Shown here piece by piece: positions 50,486-58,746 of a DNA stretch of 64,000 nt. The stretch covers positions 124,001-188,000 of the forward strand of contig NZ_BMRX01000006.1 of the NCBI RefSeq assembly GCF_014648855.1, given 5' to 3'. A program made the translations under genes and the position numbers. The first letter of the stretch is position 1. The number at the start of each line of letters is the position of its first letter. Below the pieces are notes generated by a model. That model worked only from the letters and a program-made list of their open reading frames with translations, searched no databases and was not told where the DNA came from. The DNA comes from Streptomyces parvulus (GTDB lineage: Bacteria > Actinomycetota > Actinomycetes > Streptomycetales > Streptomycetaceae).

Positions 50486-51100
50486 CTAACCGAGGAGCCC
50501 CCGGGCGCCGGGCGCCGTACGCTGAAGCAGCCCCCACGTGAACTCCGCGACCACCTCGTGCCGTACGCCGTCCCGGTCGGGGGCGGTGAAGGCCAGGCCC
50601 CAGCGGGTCGGCGCCGAGCCCTGGAGCGGGCGGGCGGGGGCGAAGGCGCGGGCCGCCTCGTCGACCGTGCAGGACCAAGGGGCCAGGTCCTCCAGGGTGC
50701 GCAGGTCCGGTGGCGCGGCGCCGGGGGCGCGCACCAGCCACTCGTTCCAGACCGCGCCCCCGTCCGCGACGAGCACCTCGAAGCGCAGGTCCGGCCAGAG
50801 AGGCAGCGCCCACTGCCGGGCCTCGCACTCCAGGTCGCCGATCCGGCGGGGCGCCGACGACTCCGGCTCGCCGAGGACCGAGCGGTAGCGTGCGGCGGCG
50901 GAGCGCGAGCGCGGGGAGCGGAGCATCGCCTGCCAGCGCTTGTTGGCCTCCCGCATCTCGGTGATCGAGGCGCCCAGCTCCCGCCGGGCGTCCTCCACGG
51001 GGCCGGGATTGTGGTCGGCCATGCGGCGCAGCAGCACCAGCTGGAAGTCGCGCGGGGTGAAGGGGCCGGCGGGGCGCTGTCCGGTGGGCATGGGAACCAT
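50486..51100 (-). CDS. Hypothetical protein, Streptomyces type
   Basis: Soluble protein of 204 residues; I do not recognise a named family. The N-terminal half is helical and charged (FTPRDFQLVLLRRMADHNPG, ELGASITEMREANKRWQAML), the C-terminal half beta-rich (FEVLVADGGAVWNEWLVRAP, RHEVVAEFTWGLLQRT). No signal peptide or membrane segment. Codon use is normal for the window, supporting a real gene. It is divergent from the IclR regulator (103-base gap) and might be part of that regulon, but this is not shown. ATG at 51100 or 51091. Confidence 0.65.
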   Translation of the reverse strand: MVPMPTGQRPAGPFTPRDFQLVLLRRMADHNPGPVEDARRELGASITEMREANKRWQAMLRSPRSRSAAARYRSVLGEPESSAPRRIGDLECEARQWALPLWPDLRFEVLVADGGAVWNEWLVRAPGAAPPDLRTLEDLAPWSCTVDEAARAFAPARPLQGSAPTRWGLAFTAPDRDGVRHEVVAEFTWGLLQRTAPGARGLLG

Positions 51101-51167
51101 CGTGAACGCCCGCCCATTGCCCCGGCAAACGCGGTGTGAGTAGCCTGTGTTCGCGATTCCGACCGCT

Positions 51168-51184
51168 TGTTGAAATATCGAACA
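51168..51184. promoter_or_regulatory. IclR-type operator candidate
   Basis: TGTTGAAATATCGAACA has matching TGTT/AACA ends in AT-rich sequence, 20 bases before the IclR ATG. A further TGTTCG at 51148 may be a second half-site. IclR regulators commonly bind such elements and control their own gene. Confidence 0.5.
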
Positions 51185-51203
51185 TACCTAGGGAGGGCCG
51201 GAG

Positions 51204-51977
51204 ATGGGACGCCTCGTACCCGCCGTGACCCGGGCTCTCGACATTCTGGAGCTCTTCCTCGACGGGGACGGCACGCTCTCCGCCCCCGACATCGTGCGCA
51301 GGCTCCAGCTGCCCCGCACCACCGTGCACGAGCTGGTCACCACGCTCGCCGCCCGCAAGTACATCGTCCCGGTCGCCGGTCAGCCCGGACGGTACCGGCT
51401 GGGCGTGCGGCCGTACCAGCTCGGCGCCCGCTACGCCGAGCACCTCGACCTCGCCGCCGAGGGCCAGCAGGTGGCCCGGAGCGTCGCCGAGACCTGCGAC
51501 GAGACGGTGCACGTGGCGATCCTGGAGGACACGGACGTCATCTACATCGCCAAGGTCGACTCCACGCACGCGGTGCGCATGGTCTCCGCTGCCGGGCGCC
51601 GGCTGCCCGCCCACTGCACCTCGGTCGGCAAGATGCTGCTGGCCGCGCTGCCCGAGCCGGAGGTCGCCGCCCGCTTCCCCGACGGCACCGCGCTGGCCGC
51701 GATGACGCCGAACAGCATCACCGACCCGGCCGTCCTGCGCGAGGCCCTCGCCGCGGTCCGCGCGCGCGGTACGGCGAGGGAGAGCCGCGAGTCGAACCCG
51801 GACGTCTCCTGCGTCGCCGCCCCGGTGCGCGACCGCACGGGACAGGTCGTCGCCGCGCTGTCGATCTCCGTGCCCATGATCCGCTGGAGCGAGGAGCGGC
51901 TCGCCGAGCTGGAGGAGCTGGCCGTCAAGGGCGCCGCCGAACTCTCCGAGCGGCTTGGCCACCGGGGGGCGGCGTGA
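51204..51977 (+). CDS. IclR-family transcriptional regulator
   Basis: Regulator of 257 residues. The N-terminal winged helix has VTRALDILELFLDGDGTLSA and IVRRLQLPRTTVHELVTTLA; the effector domain (about 80-250) has VHVAILEDTDVIYIAKVDS, AHCTSVGKMLLAALPE and SCVAAPVRDRTGQVVAALSI. It overlaps the SMP-30 lactonase gene by four bases (GTGA), so it probably controls and is cotranslated with that enzyme. IclR proteins linked to lactonases usually sense a sugar acid or its lactone. The operator-like element just upstream suggests autoregulation. Confidence 0.92.
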   Translation: MGRLVPAVTRALDILELFLDGDGTLSAPDIVRRLQLPRTTVHELVTTLAARKYIVPVAGQPGRYRLGVRPYQLGARYAEHLDLAAEGQQVARSVAETCDETVHVAILEDTDVIYIAKVDSTHAVRMVSAAGRRLPAHCTSVGKMLLAALPEPEVAARFPDGTALAAMTPNSITDPAVLREALAAVRARGTARESRESNPDVSCVAAPVRDRTGQVVAALSISVPMIRWSEERLAELEELAVKGAAELSERLGHRGAA

Positions 51978-52834
51978 GGGCGGGGCGCCCGGCCTACGAG
52001 GTGGCTGTCCGGGCGGAGGCGGCGCTCGGCGAGGGACCCACCTGGGACCCGGTGACCGGCCGCCTGTTGTGGATCGACGTCCTGGGCTCCCGGGTCCACA
52101 CCTACGACCCGGCCTCCGGACGGCGCACGGTCCGCCGCACCGAGCAGCACGTGGGCGCCGTCAAACCCCGCGCGGGCGGCGGGCTCGTCCTCAACCTGCG
52201 CGACGGGATCGCGCTGCTCGACCCCGACGGCGGCCTCCGCTGGCTGCACCGCGAGCCCGTCCCGGGCCGCCGCGCCAACGACGCCGCGGTCGCCCCCGAC
52301 GGCAGCCTCTGGGCGGGCACCATGCGCTACGACGAGGCGCCGGGCGGCGGCACGCTGACCCGGTACGCCGCCGACGGCACCGCCGAGGTCGTCCTCGGCG
52401 ACGTGACGGTGAGCAACGGCACCGGCTGGAGCCCCGACGGCCGGCTGATGTACTACGTCGACAGCCCGACCCGGCGCATCGACGTCTTCGACGTCACGGA
52501 CTCCGGCACGGTCACCGGGCGGCGCCCGCTGGCCGTGGTGGAGGAGGGCGCGGGCTTTCCCGACGGACTGTGCGTGGACGCCGACGGCTGCGTCTGGGTC
52601 GCCCTGTGGGACGGCGCCGCGGTCCGCCGCTACACCCCGTCCGGCGACCTCGACCGCGTCCTGACGCTGCCCGTCCCGCGCGTCACCGCGTGCGCCTTCG
52701 GCGGACCCGGCCTCACCGACCTGTACGTCACCACGGCCCGCGTGGGCCCGCACCCGCCACCGCCCCTGGCGGGCTCCCTCCTGGTACTGCCGGACACGGG
52801 CCGGGGCTCGGTCCAGCCGGCGTTCGCGGGCTGA
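51974..52834 (+). CDS. SMP-30/gluconolactonase family protein
   Basis: Six-blade beta-propeller lactonase of 286 residues starting at GTG 51974, inside the IclR stop codon. Family motifs include LGEGPTWDPVTGRLLWIDVL (metal ligand Glu), GRRANDAAVAPDGSLWAGTM (Asn and Asp), VSNGTGWSPDGRLMYYVDS and FPDGLCVDADGCVWVALWDG, covering the metal-binding site. It should hydrolyse a sugar lactone. The N-terminal arginine/alanine run is short. No dehydrogenase producing the lactone is adjacent; the partner might be the GSDH-like exoenzymes 16 kb away, but that is speculation. A 12-base palindrome CGACCGCGGTCG follows the stop. Confidence 0.9.
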   Translation: MRAGRPAYEVAVRAEAALGEGPTWDPVTGRLLWIDVLGSRVHTYDPASGRRTVRRTEQHVGAVKPRAGGGLVLNLRDGIALLDPDGGLRWLHREPVPGRRANDAAVAPDGSLWAGTMRYDEAPGGGTLTRYAADGTAEVVLGDVTVSNGTGWSPDGRLMYYVDSPTRRIDVFDVTDSGTVTGRRPLAVVEEGAGFPDGLCVDADGCVWVALWDGAAVRRYTPSGDLDRVLTLPVPRVTACAFGGPGLTDLYVTTARVGPHPPPPLAGSLLVLPDTGRGSVQPAFAG

Positions 52835-52873
52835 GGGGCGACCGCGGTCGTCGCGCACGCCGTCCGGGCCGTC

Positions 52874-54277
52874 TCAGACGCCCGTCCGGTCCAGCCCGTC
52901 GAGTACCGCGCGTTCCGCCGGGGTCAGGGGCGGGCCGGACAGCGGGGGGAGCGGGGAGCCGGTCAGGGCGGACAGGGCCGCGTCGGGGCGGAACATGCGG
53001 GTCGGGGGCGTGCGCATGCTCGTGACGTCCCAGATGGCCGAGGCCGCCGCGAAGGAGCCCGCCGCCGCCCGCGTCATGCGCCGCGTGTACGCCGTCACCA
53101 CCCGGTCCCCGACGCCGGGACGCCCGCCGCGCACCTCGGGATAGAGGACGTCCTGGCCGACGGCCATCGACCACGCCGCGTCCACCGAGCGCGCCGCGCC
53201 CCGCAGCACGCGCCGGGCCAGACCGGGCGCGGCGACGGAGCCGGCCCGCTCCAGCTCGCGGCCGAGGACCCGCGCCCCGAACGCGGCCACCGACATGCCC
53301 TGCCCGTAGGCCGGGTTGAAGGTGCCCAGCGCGTCGCCGAGGACCACGAAGCCCTCCGGCCAGACCGGCGCCTTCTCCAGGTAGCGGCGCACGTTGCTGG
53401 TGGACCGGCTCAGATGGATGTCGGTGAGCGGCTCCGCGCCGGAGATCAGCCGCCCCACGATCGGGTCCGGCAGGCCGAGCGTGTACCGCAGGAACCCCTC
53501 CGGGTCGGCCGGCGGCTCACCGCCGCGCGAACCGCCGCAGCTCACCAGCCAGCGGTCGCCCTCCACCGGCATCACCATCGCGCTCCGGGCCGGCCGGCCC
53601 ACGTACGGGTTGGCCTGCACGATCGTCAGCGGAAACCGCTCCGCCCCGGCCGGCACCCGGTACACGCGCGAGGCGTTGACGAGCCCCGAGTCGACGGTCC
53701 GCGTCCGGACGCCGGACACCCCGAGGCCGTCCAGCCAGCCCAGGACCCGCGTGCCGCGTCCGCTCGCGTCGACGACCAGGTCGGCGTCGAGGTCCGTGTC
53801 CCCGCCGGGCGCCGCGATCCGCACCCCCCGTACCCGCCCCGCGGACCCGGTCAGGCCCACCACGGCGGCCCGGCGGATCTCGACCGGCGCCTGCTCCTGC
53901 ACGGCGGCCCGCACCGTCCAGTCCACCAGCGCCCGGGTGCAGGTGAGCATCACCGGTCCCTCCCGGCGCCACCGGCGCAGCCACCCCTCGGGGGTGAGGG
54001 CCAGCATGCCGGAGCTGAGGGATATCTCGTGGGCCCCGGCGGCCAGCAGCCGCTTGCGCAGGCTGACCCCCGGCACGATCTCCTCCATGGCCGCGAGGCC
54101 GCCGGCCATCAGCAGGTGCGCGTGCCGCCCCTGGGGCAGCCCCCGGCGCTGCCGCGGCCCCTCGGGCAGCTCGTCGCGGTCCAGCACCACCACCTCGTCC
54201 ACACCGGCCCTGGACAGCACGGCCGCGGCCAGCATGCCGGCCAGCCCGGCACCGACGACGACAGCTCTACGCGACAT
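52874..54277 (-). CDS. FAD-dependent monooxygenase/oxidoreductase
   Basis: Flavoprotein of 467 residues with p-hydroxybenzoate hydroxylase/geranylgeranyl-reductase character. VVVGAGLAGMLAAAVLSRAG binds the ADP part of FAD, DADLVVDASGRGTRVLGWL is the middle motif and GFVVLGDALGTFNPAYGQGM the second FAD contact. There is no membrane segment. It is last in a five-gene operon and overlaps the 3' end of the preceding membrane-protein gene by 11 bases. It resembles flavin hydroxylases near natural product genes, but no biosynthetic gene is nearby. Its substrate is probably tied to the membrane proteins and peptidase of the operon. Confidence 0.85.
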   Translation of the reverse strand: MSRRAVVVGAGLAGMLAAAVLSRAGVDEVVVLDRDELPEGPRQRRGLPQGRHAHLLMAGGLAAMEEIVPGVSLRKRLLAAGAHEISLSSGMLALTPEGWLRRWRREGPVMLTCTRALVDWTVRAAVQEQAPVEIRRAAVVGLTGSAGRVRGVRIAAPGGDTDLDADLVVDASGRGTRVLGWLDGLGVSGVRTRTVDSGLVNASRVYRVPAGAERFPLTIVQANPYVGRPARSAMVMPVEGDRWLVSCGGSRGGEPPADPEGFLRYTLGLPDPIVGRLISGAEPLTDIHLSRSTSNVRRYLEKAPVWPEGFVVLGDALGTFNPAYGQGMSVAAFGARVLGRELERAGSVAAPGLARRVLRGAARSVDAAWSMAVGQDVLYPEVRGGRPGVGDRVVTAYTRRMTRAAAGSFAAASAIWDVTSMRTPPTRMFRPDAALSALTGSPLPPLSGPPLTPAERAVLDGLDRTGV

Positions 54278-55478
54278 GGGGCTCCTCGGGTTCGGTCAGG
54301 GTTCCGGTCATGGCGGACGGTTCCGTGCCGCCGGACGCGGCCGTCCGCCCGGGCGGGTGGCGCAGGGCCTGCGCCAGCTCCACCAGCCCGCTCGGGCCGG
54401 GCACTTCGGTGGCGTGCAGCCGGTAGGTGGCGGCCGCCTCGGGCGGTTCCTCGCGCGCGGCGGCCCGGCGCGCCGCGTCGGTGAGCATGGCGGCCTCCGC
54501 CGCCAGCCGGGCCTGGTGGGGGGTGCGGCCCGCGCGCAGGGCGCCGTCCCGCACCCGCACCCGGACCCCGTGGTCGAAGTACGGCGCCAGCGTGAGCAGG
54601 GCGTCGTGGATGGACACCTCGCGCCACTGGAGCCGGGCCCGCGGCGACTGCCACCAGGACGACGGCGGCTTGGGGGCGGTGGACACCGACCGCACCAGGC
54701 ACCACAGCGGATCCAGCCGCCGGTAGTCGTCCAGCCCCCGCCAGTGCGCGACCACGGGAGGCAGCAGCCGGGGCAGTACGAACCCCGCCGAGCACAGCAG
54801 CGCGGCCAGCGAGGCCATCGGCGGGGCCACCGAGGTGGACAGGAAGTCCAGGTCGTGCCCCGTCCAGCGGGCCACCACCGCCGTGTACTTGGCCAGCTGG
54901 AACCCCACCACGTCCAGCGCGGCGCCCAGCAGGATCAGCCGCAGCCCGGCCCGCAGCAGTCCGCGCACCTCGCGGCCCCACTTGACGCAGACGGCGCACA
55001 TCACCAGCATCGCCGCGGTGTGCCCCAGCAGGTACAGCAGGATCATCTCCCGCATGAAGGGCGTGCCCGCGTAGTAGGTGTCGAGGTCGGTCAGCCGCTC
55101 GGTGTCCGCGTCGGCGAGCAGGAACAGCACGACGATGGCGAGCACCAGCAGCCCGTAGGCGGCCATGGTCCGCAGCACCATGCGCCGCACCCGCGCCCGG
55201 GGCCCGCCCCGCCAGTTGATCAGCAGCACCAGCACGGCGCAGCTGTACGCGGAGAGCATCCCGTAGGTCAGCGGGGCCCCGAAGTTGGGGACGCCGGTGA
55301 GATCGTTGACGGTGGCGAGGGTGGCCGGCGCGGCGCACACGAAGACCAGGGCACCCAGGACGATCGCCACGCAGGTGGACAGCGTCAGCGGGTTGCGCAT
55401 GGCCGCGCGCGGCCGCCTGAACAGCAGCACGGAGGTCGTGCCGAACACCAGCGCCGCCAGGTACACGACGAGACTCAT
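54267..55478 (-). CDS. MAB_1171c-type seven-helix membrane protein, paralogue 1
   Basis: Protein of 403 residues with seven hydrophobic segments in the first ~240 residues and a cytoplasmic C-terminal part of about 160. Shared motifs with the other two paralogues are VNDLTGVPNFGAPLTYG, LTDLDTYYAGTPFMREMILL, ARWTGHDLDFLS and LQWREVSIHDALLTLAPYFD. NCBI-style annotation calls this family putative transporters, but no transport has been shown to my knowledge. The layout of seven helices plus a soluble tail could equally be a receptor. Its stop overlaps the monooxygenase start by 11 bases; 31 bases separate it from paralogue 2. Confidence 0.8.
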   Translation of the reverse strand: MSLVVYLAALVFGTTSVLLFRRPRAAMRNPLTLSTCVAIVLGALVFVCAAPATLATVNDLTGVPNFGAPLTYGMLSAYSCAVLVLLINWRGGPRARVRRMVLRTMAAYGLLVLAIVVLFLLADADTERLTDLDTYYAGTPFMREMILLYLLGHTAAMLVMCAVCVKWGREVRGLLRAGLRLILLGAALDVVGFQLAKYTAVVARWTGHDLDFLSTSVAPPMASLAALLCSAGFVLPRLLPPVVAHWRGLDDYRRLDPLWCLVRSVSTAPKPPSSWWQSPRARLQWREVSIHDALLTLAPYFDHGVRVRVRDGALRAGRTPHQARLAAEAAMLTDAARRAAAREEPPEAAATYRLHATEVPGPSGLVELAQALRHPPGRTAASGGTEPSAMTGTLTEPEEPHVA

Positions 55479-55509
55479 ACCGGGCGACTCCTCTCGCGCG
55501 GGGCCCCGT

Positions 55510-56697
55510 TCACCCGGTACCCACCGTGCTCGTACCGCTCGGCACCGCGGCGGGGGCCGCCGGGACGGGCGGTGCGGTGGCCAGTACGTCGGCGATCCGG
55601 CCGAGCGCGGCCGGGCCGGGCGCCGGGCCGACGGGCGGGCCCGGCGGGCCGGCGTGCGCGACGGCGGGCGCGGGGTGCGCCTCGCGCCGTACCGCGTCGG
55701 TGATCACCGCGGCCCAGGCGGCGGCCTCGGCCCGCTCCTGGTCGTCCGTCCCCGCCAGCACACTCGCGCGGGTGCGGTCGTACAGGTCCCGGTCGAGATA
55801 GGCGTCCAGGTGGCCCAGCGCGTTGTGGATGCTGGTCTGCCGCCACATCAGGCGGGTGCCGGGCGAGGCGAACCGGGGCCGGGGCAGCCGCAGCGCCCGC
55901 CGCGTCAGCAGGTCGTCGAGCACCCGCTCCAGGGGCCCCAGCCGGGCGTACGTCCGGCCCGCGTGCCGCCAGTCGGTCACCCGGGGCACCACCAGCGGAA
56001 CGAGCACGCCGACGACCGTCAGCAGGGCGCCGAGCCCGGCCGCCGCCGGGGAGACGGCGGTGCCGAGTGCCGACCAGTCCCGCCCGGACCAGCGCGCCAC
56101 CACCGCGACCAGCTTGGCGGCGCTGTAGCCGGCGCCGCACAGCGCACCGGCGCCGAGGAGCGTCAGCCCCGCGCGCAGATGGCCGCGCACCTGCCGCGCC
56201 CAGCGCAGCGCCGAGCACGTCGTGACGGTGACCGCGGTGAGGTGCGCGACCAGGTAGAGCACGATCATCTGGGCGAGGAAGGGGGTCTTCGCGTAGTAGG
56301 TGTCCAGGTCGGTGCGGCGCTCCACGGGCGCGTCGCCCAGCGCGAACAGCACCCCGATGCCGAGCACCACGACTGCGTAGGCGAGCGTCCACCGGCGCAC
56401 CGTCCGGTCCACCCGGGGCCCGCCCCGCCAGCGCACGATGAGGACCTGCGAGGCGGCGCAGTACCCGGTGATGGCCGCGTAGGTGAGCGGTGCCGCGAGG
56501 TTGGGGACCCCGCTGAGCCGGTTGACCGCGCCGACGGTGGGCGGGGCGCCGAGCAGGAAGCAGAGCCCGGCGAGCCCCAGCACCGCGCAGATGGCGCCCA
56601 GGTACGGATCGCGCCGGTGGCGCAGCAGGTCGGGGGCCTTGACCACCAGGCAGAGCCAGAGCACCGCGCAGCTGACGTAGTTGATCAGGCCGTTCAT
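55510..56697 (-). CDS. MAB_1171c-type seven-helix membrane protein, paralogue 2
   Basis: Protein of 395 residues from ATG at 56697, the A-T-G-A of which overlaps the stop of the ImmA/IrrE-like peptidase gene. Seven hydrophobic segments are followed by a cytoplasmic tail ending in a Pro/Ala-rich stretch. Paralogue motifs: VNRLSGVPNLAAPLTYA, RTDLDTYYAKTPFLAQMIVL, ARWSGRDWSALG, LMWRQTSIHNALGHLDAYLD. It diverges more than paralogues 1 and 3 in helix 5. Direct translational coupling to the peptidase suggests the two proteins work at a fixed ratio or bind. Confidence 0.8.
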   Translation of the reverse strand: MNGLINYVSCAVLWLCLVVKAPDLLRHRRDPYLGAICAVLGLAGLCFLLGAPPTVGAVNRLSGVPNLAAPLTYAAITGYCAASQVLIVRWRGGPRVDRTVRRWTLAYAVVVLGIGVLFALGDAPVERRTDLDTYYAKTPFLAQMIVLYLVAHLTAVTVTTCSALRWARQVRGHLRAGLTLLGAGALCGAGYSAAKLVAVVARWSGRDWSALGTAVSPAAAGLGALLTVVGVLVPLVVPRVTDWRHAGRTYARLGPLERVLDDLLTRRALRLPRPRFASPGTRLMWRQTSIHNALGHLDAYLDRDLYDRTRASVLAGTDDQERAEAAAWAAVITDAVRREAHPAPAVAHAGPPGPPVGPAPGPAALGRIADVLATAPPVPAAPAAVPSGTSTVGTG

Positions 56698-57221
56698 CTC
56701 GTCGTCCCGCGGTAGTTGAGCGCGGCCCCGATGCGTCCGGCGAGGTCGGGCGGGTCCTCCGGTCCGTCGCCCTCGGCCGCGAAGACCGAGTCGGCGGAGG
56801 CCTCCAGCCAGGTGCGCAGCCGGCCGCCCATCAGCATGCCGAAGCGGTCCGCCTCCTGCTCCTCGGCCAGGGAGAAGTCGGTGCGCGCGGCGACCGGCCG
56901 GGCCGCCCCGTCGGGGGCGCCGTCCGCCTCCGCCCGCCGGCGGCTCATGTGCCAGACCTCGTGGCAGAGGATGACGATCTGGTGCCACATCGCGGCGCGT
57001 TCGTCCACCACGACGTCGTCGTGGTGCTCGCGCTCCAGCCACAGTCCGCTCGCGGTGTGCGGCGGGAACGCCGCCCGGTGCACGACCACCTCGCGGCCGC
57101 GCCACGCGCTCACGGACGCGACGAGCGCCTCGAACAGCACTTCGGGGTCGGCCGGCACGGGGACCCGGATGGGATCGATGAGGGCGTCAGCGAGCCGACG
57201 CATCTCCTTCCTGGTACGCAC
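56694..57221 (-). CDS. ImmA/IrrE-type zinc metallopeptidase
   Basis: Soluble protein of 175 residues. VILCHEVWHMSRRRAE holds the HExxH zinc motif (HEVWH) and FSLAEEQEADRFGMLM the downstream acidic ligand, together the signature of ImmA/IrrE proteases that cleave XRE-type repressors. The N-terminal half has little similarity to known members and no helix-turn-helix; no repressor gene accompanies it in the window. It sits in the middle of the membrane-protein operon, ATGA-coupled to paralogue 2. Annotators often label this group toxin components of toxin-antitoxin pairs, which the context here does not support. Target unknown. Confidence 0.82.
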   Translation of the reverse strand: MRTRKEMRRLADALIDPIRVPVPADPEVLFEALVASVSAWRGREVVVHRAAFPPHTASGLWLEREHHDDVVVDERAAMWHQIVILCHEVWHMSRRRAEADGAPDGAARPVAARTDFSLAEEQEADRFGMLMGGRLRTWLEASADSVFAAEGDGPEDPPDLAGRIGAALNYRGTTR

Positions 57222-57312
57222 CGCTGTCTCCCCGTCTTCCCGGCCGCTGCTCGGTCACCAGTGCAATATGCCAAGACGTGTGCCGTCCGGGCCAGTTCCA
57301 GGTGCGTCTCGG

Positions 57313-58566
57313 TCACTCGGTGACCGCCACGGTGTCCCCGGGTGCCAGGGCGCGCGCCCGGACCTCGCGGACCGCGTCGGGCCGGCCGAGGGCGCGGGAG
57401 ACGGCCGCGATCCCGCTCAGCAGATCCGTGGTGTCGGGCTCGGGGCACCCGCCGCCGGGGTCGCCGGCCCCGTCGACGCCCTCCGGGTCCGGTCCGGCGT
57501 CGACCGCTTCGAGCACCACCACGGCCGCGGCGAGCGCCTTGGCCCGCTCCGGCGGGTACCCCAGGGCGAGGGCGGCCCGGTGGGCACGCGCGCCCAGCCG
57601 TTCGTCCGTGCGCCGGGCCAGCGGCAGCAGGACGTCGCGGATGAAGGTCTCGCGGTGGGTCAGGCGCAGTTCGGGGCCGGCGCGCAGGACGAACGGCACC
57701 CCGGAGCCGTGCACGGACCGCATCAGCCGGTAAAGCGGCCGCAGTTCGCGGTGGGCCAGCCGGATCCGCCGCCGCTCGCGCAGGTACTGGCCGGCGTGCG
57801 GCAGGATGAAGCCGACCGCGATCGAGACGGCCGACAGGCACGCGAGGGCCGGGGCCACGTCCAGGCTGAGCCAGTCCAGGTCGTTGCCGGTCCAGCGGGC
57901 CGCGACGGCGGTGAGCTTGGCGGCGTCGAAGGCCAGGTTGAGCGCGTAGCCGACGCCCAGGAACCGCAGTCCGCGGCGCAGCCAGACGTCGAAGCCGCCG
58001 GTGCGGATCCAGTTCCAGATCAGCCGCGAGGTGATGAGGACGGCGGCGGTGTGCGCGAGGAGGTAGAGCAGGATCTCCTCGCGCATGAAGGGCGTGTTGG
58101 CGTAGTACGTGTCCAGGTCCCGGGTGCGCTCCACGGGCACGTCGGCGAGGGCGAACAGCACCCAGAGCGCGACGATCACCCCGCCGTAGACGCTGACCAC
58201 CCAGCGGGTGGCCCGGCGCGTGCGGGCCGAGCGCTCGGACAGCCCGTCCCGCCAGGCGATGATCAGCACCAGGCAGGCGCCGCAGAAGGCGGTGAGCAGC
58301 GAATACACCCAGGGCGCCGAGATGTTGGGCACGCCCGTGACCCGGTTGACGCGGACGATGGTCGAGGGCGCCACGAACACGAACACCGCGCAGGCGAGCA
58401 GCAGCAGGCCGCCGACCGCGCGCAGCAGCGGGTCCTTCCAGAGCCGGATGATCGTCGGCAGTTTGATCGCCAGCGCGGTGGCCAGGACCACGGCGGGGAT
58501 CCACCAGTACGACGTGTAGAAGGCGCTGAGGAACGAGGCGGGACCCGTGGCGTCCGCGGACTCCAT
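57313..58566 (-). CDS. MAB_1171c-type seven-helix membrane protein, paralogue 3
   Basis: Protein of 417 residues, first gene of the operon. Seven hydrophobic segments (from SYWWIPAVVLATALAIKLPT onward) and a cytoplasmic tail. Paralogue motifs: VNRVTGVPNISAPWVYS, TRDLDTYYANTPFMREEILL, ARWTGNDLDWLSLDVAP, LRLTHRETFIRDVLLPLAR. The tail is acidic and proline-rich near the end. A promoter (CTGACG-18-TAGGCT) lies 44-73 bases upstream. A 91-base gap separates it from the peptidase gene, in which a TTGGCATATT stretch may be a second promoter. Confidence 0.8.
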   Translation of the reverse strand: MESADATGPASFLSAFYTSYWWIPAVVLATALAIKLPTIIRLWKDPLLRAVGGLLLLACAVFVFVAPSTIVRVNRVTGVPNISAPWVYSLLTAFCGACLVLIIAWRDGLSERSARTRRATRWVVSVYGGVIVALWVLFALADVPVERTRDLDTYYANTPFMREEILLYLLAHTAAVLITSRLIWNWIRTGGFDVWLRRGLRFLGVGYALNLAFDAAKLTAVAARWTGNDLDWLSLDVAPALACLSAVSIAVGFILPHAGQYLRERRRIRLAHRELRPLYRLMRSVHGSGVPFVLRAGPELRLTHRETFIRDVLLPLARRTDERLGARAHRAALALGYPPERAKALAAAVVVLEAVDAGPDPEGVDGAGDPGGGCPEPDTTDLLSGIAAVSRALGRPDAVREVRARALAPGDTVAVTE

Positions 58567-58609
58567 CGCGTCCCCCCGCTCTCGCTCGCCGCCGCATCCG
58601 GGCCGTACG

Positions 58610-58639
58610 AGCCTACGCGGCCGGACGTGTCCGCGTCAG
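58610..58639 (-). promoter_or_regulatory. Promoter of the membrane-protein/peptidase operon
   Basis: On the minus strand CTGACG (58639-58634) and TAGGCT (58615-58610) are spaced by 18 bases, a reasonable vegetative promoter 44 bases upstream of the first ATG. Confidence 0.5.
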
Positions 58640-58746
58640 GCGAGTGGCATGGTCCGGAGGACCGGATTCCGGCGGCGCCGCCCCCGGAGGCGACGGGGAC
58701 GGCACGCCGGCCGCCGTACCGCTGTCCGCGTCGGCCGCGGTCCCCG

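Noticed and set aside
56694..57221. ImmA/IrrE-like gene as the toxin of a toxin-antitoxin pair
   Set aside because: No antitoxin or helix-turn-helix partner gene adjoins it; it is embedded in an operon of membrane proteins.
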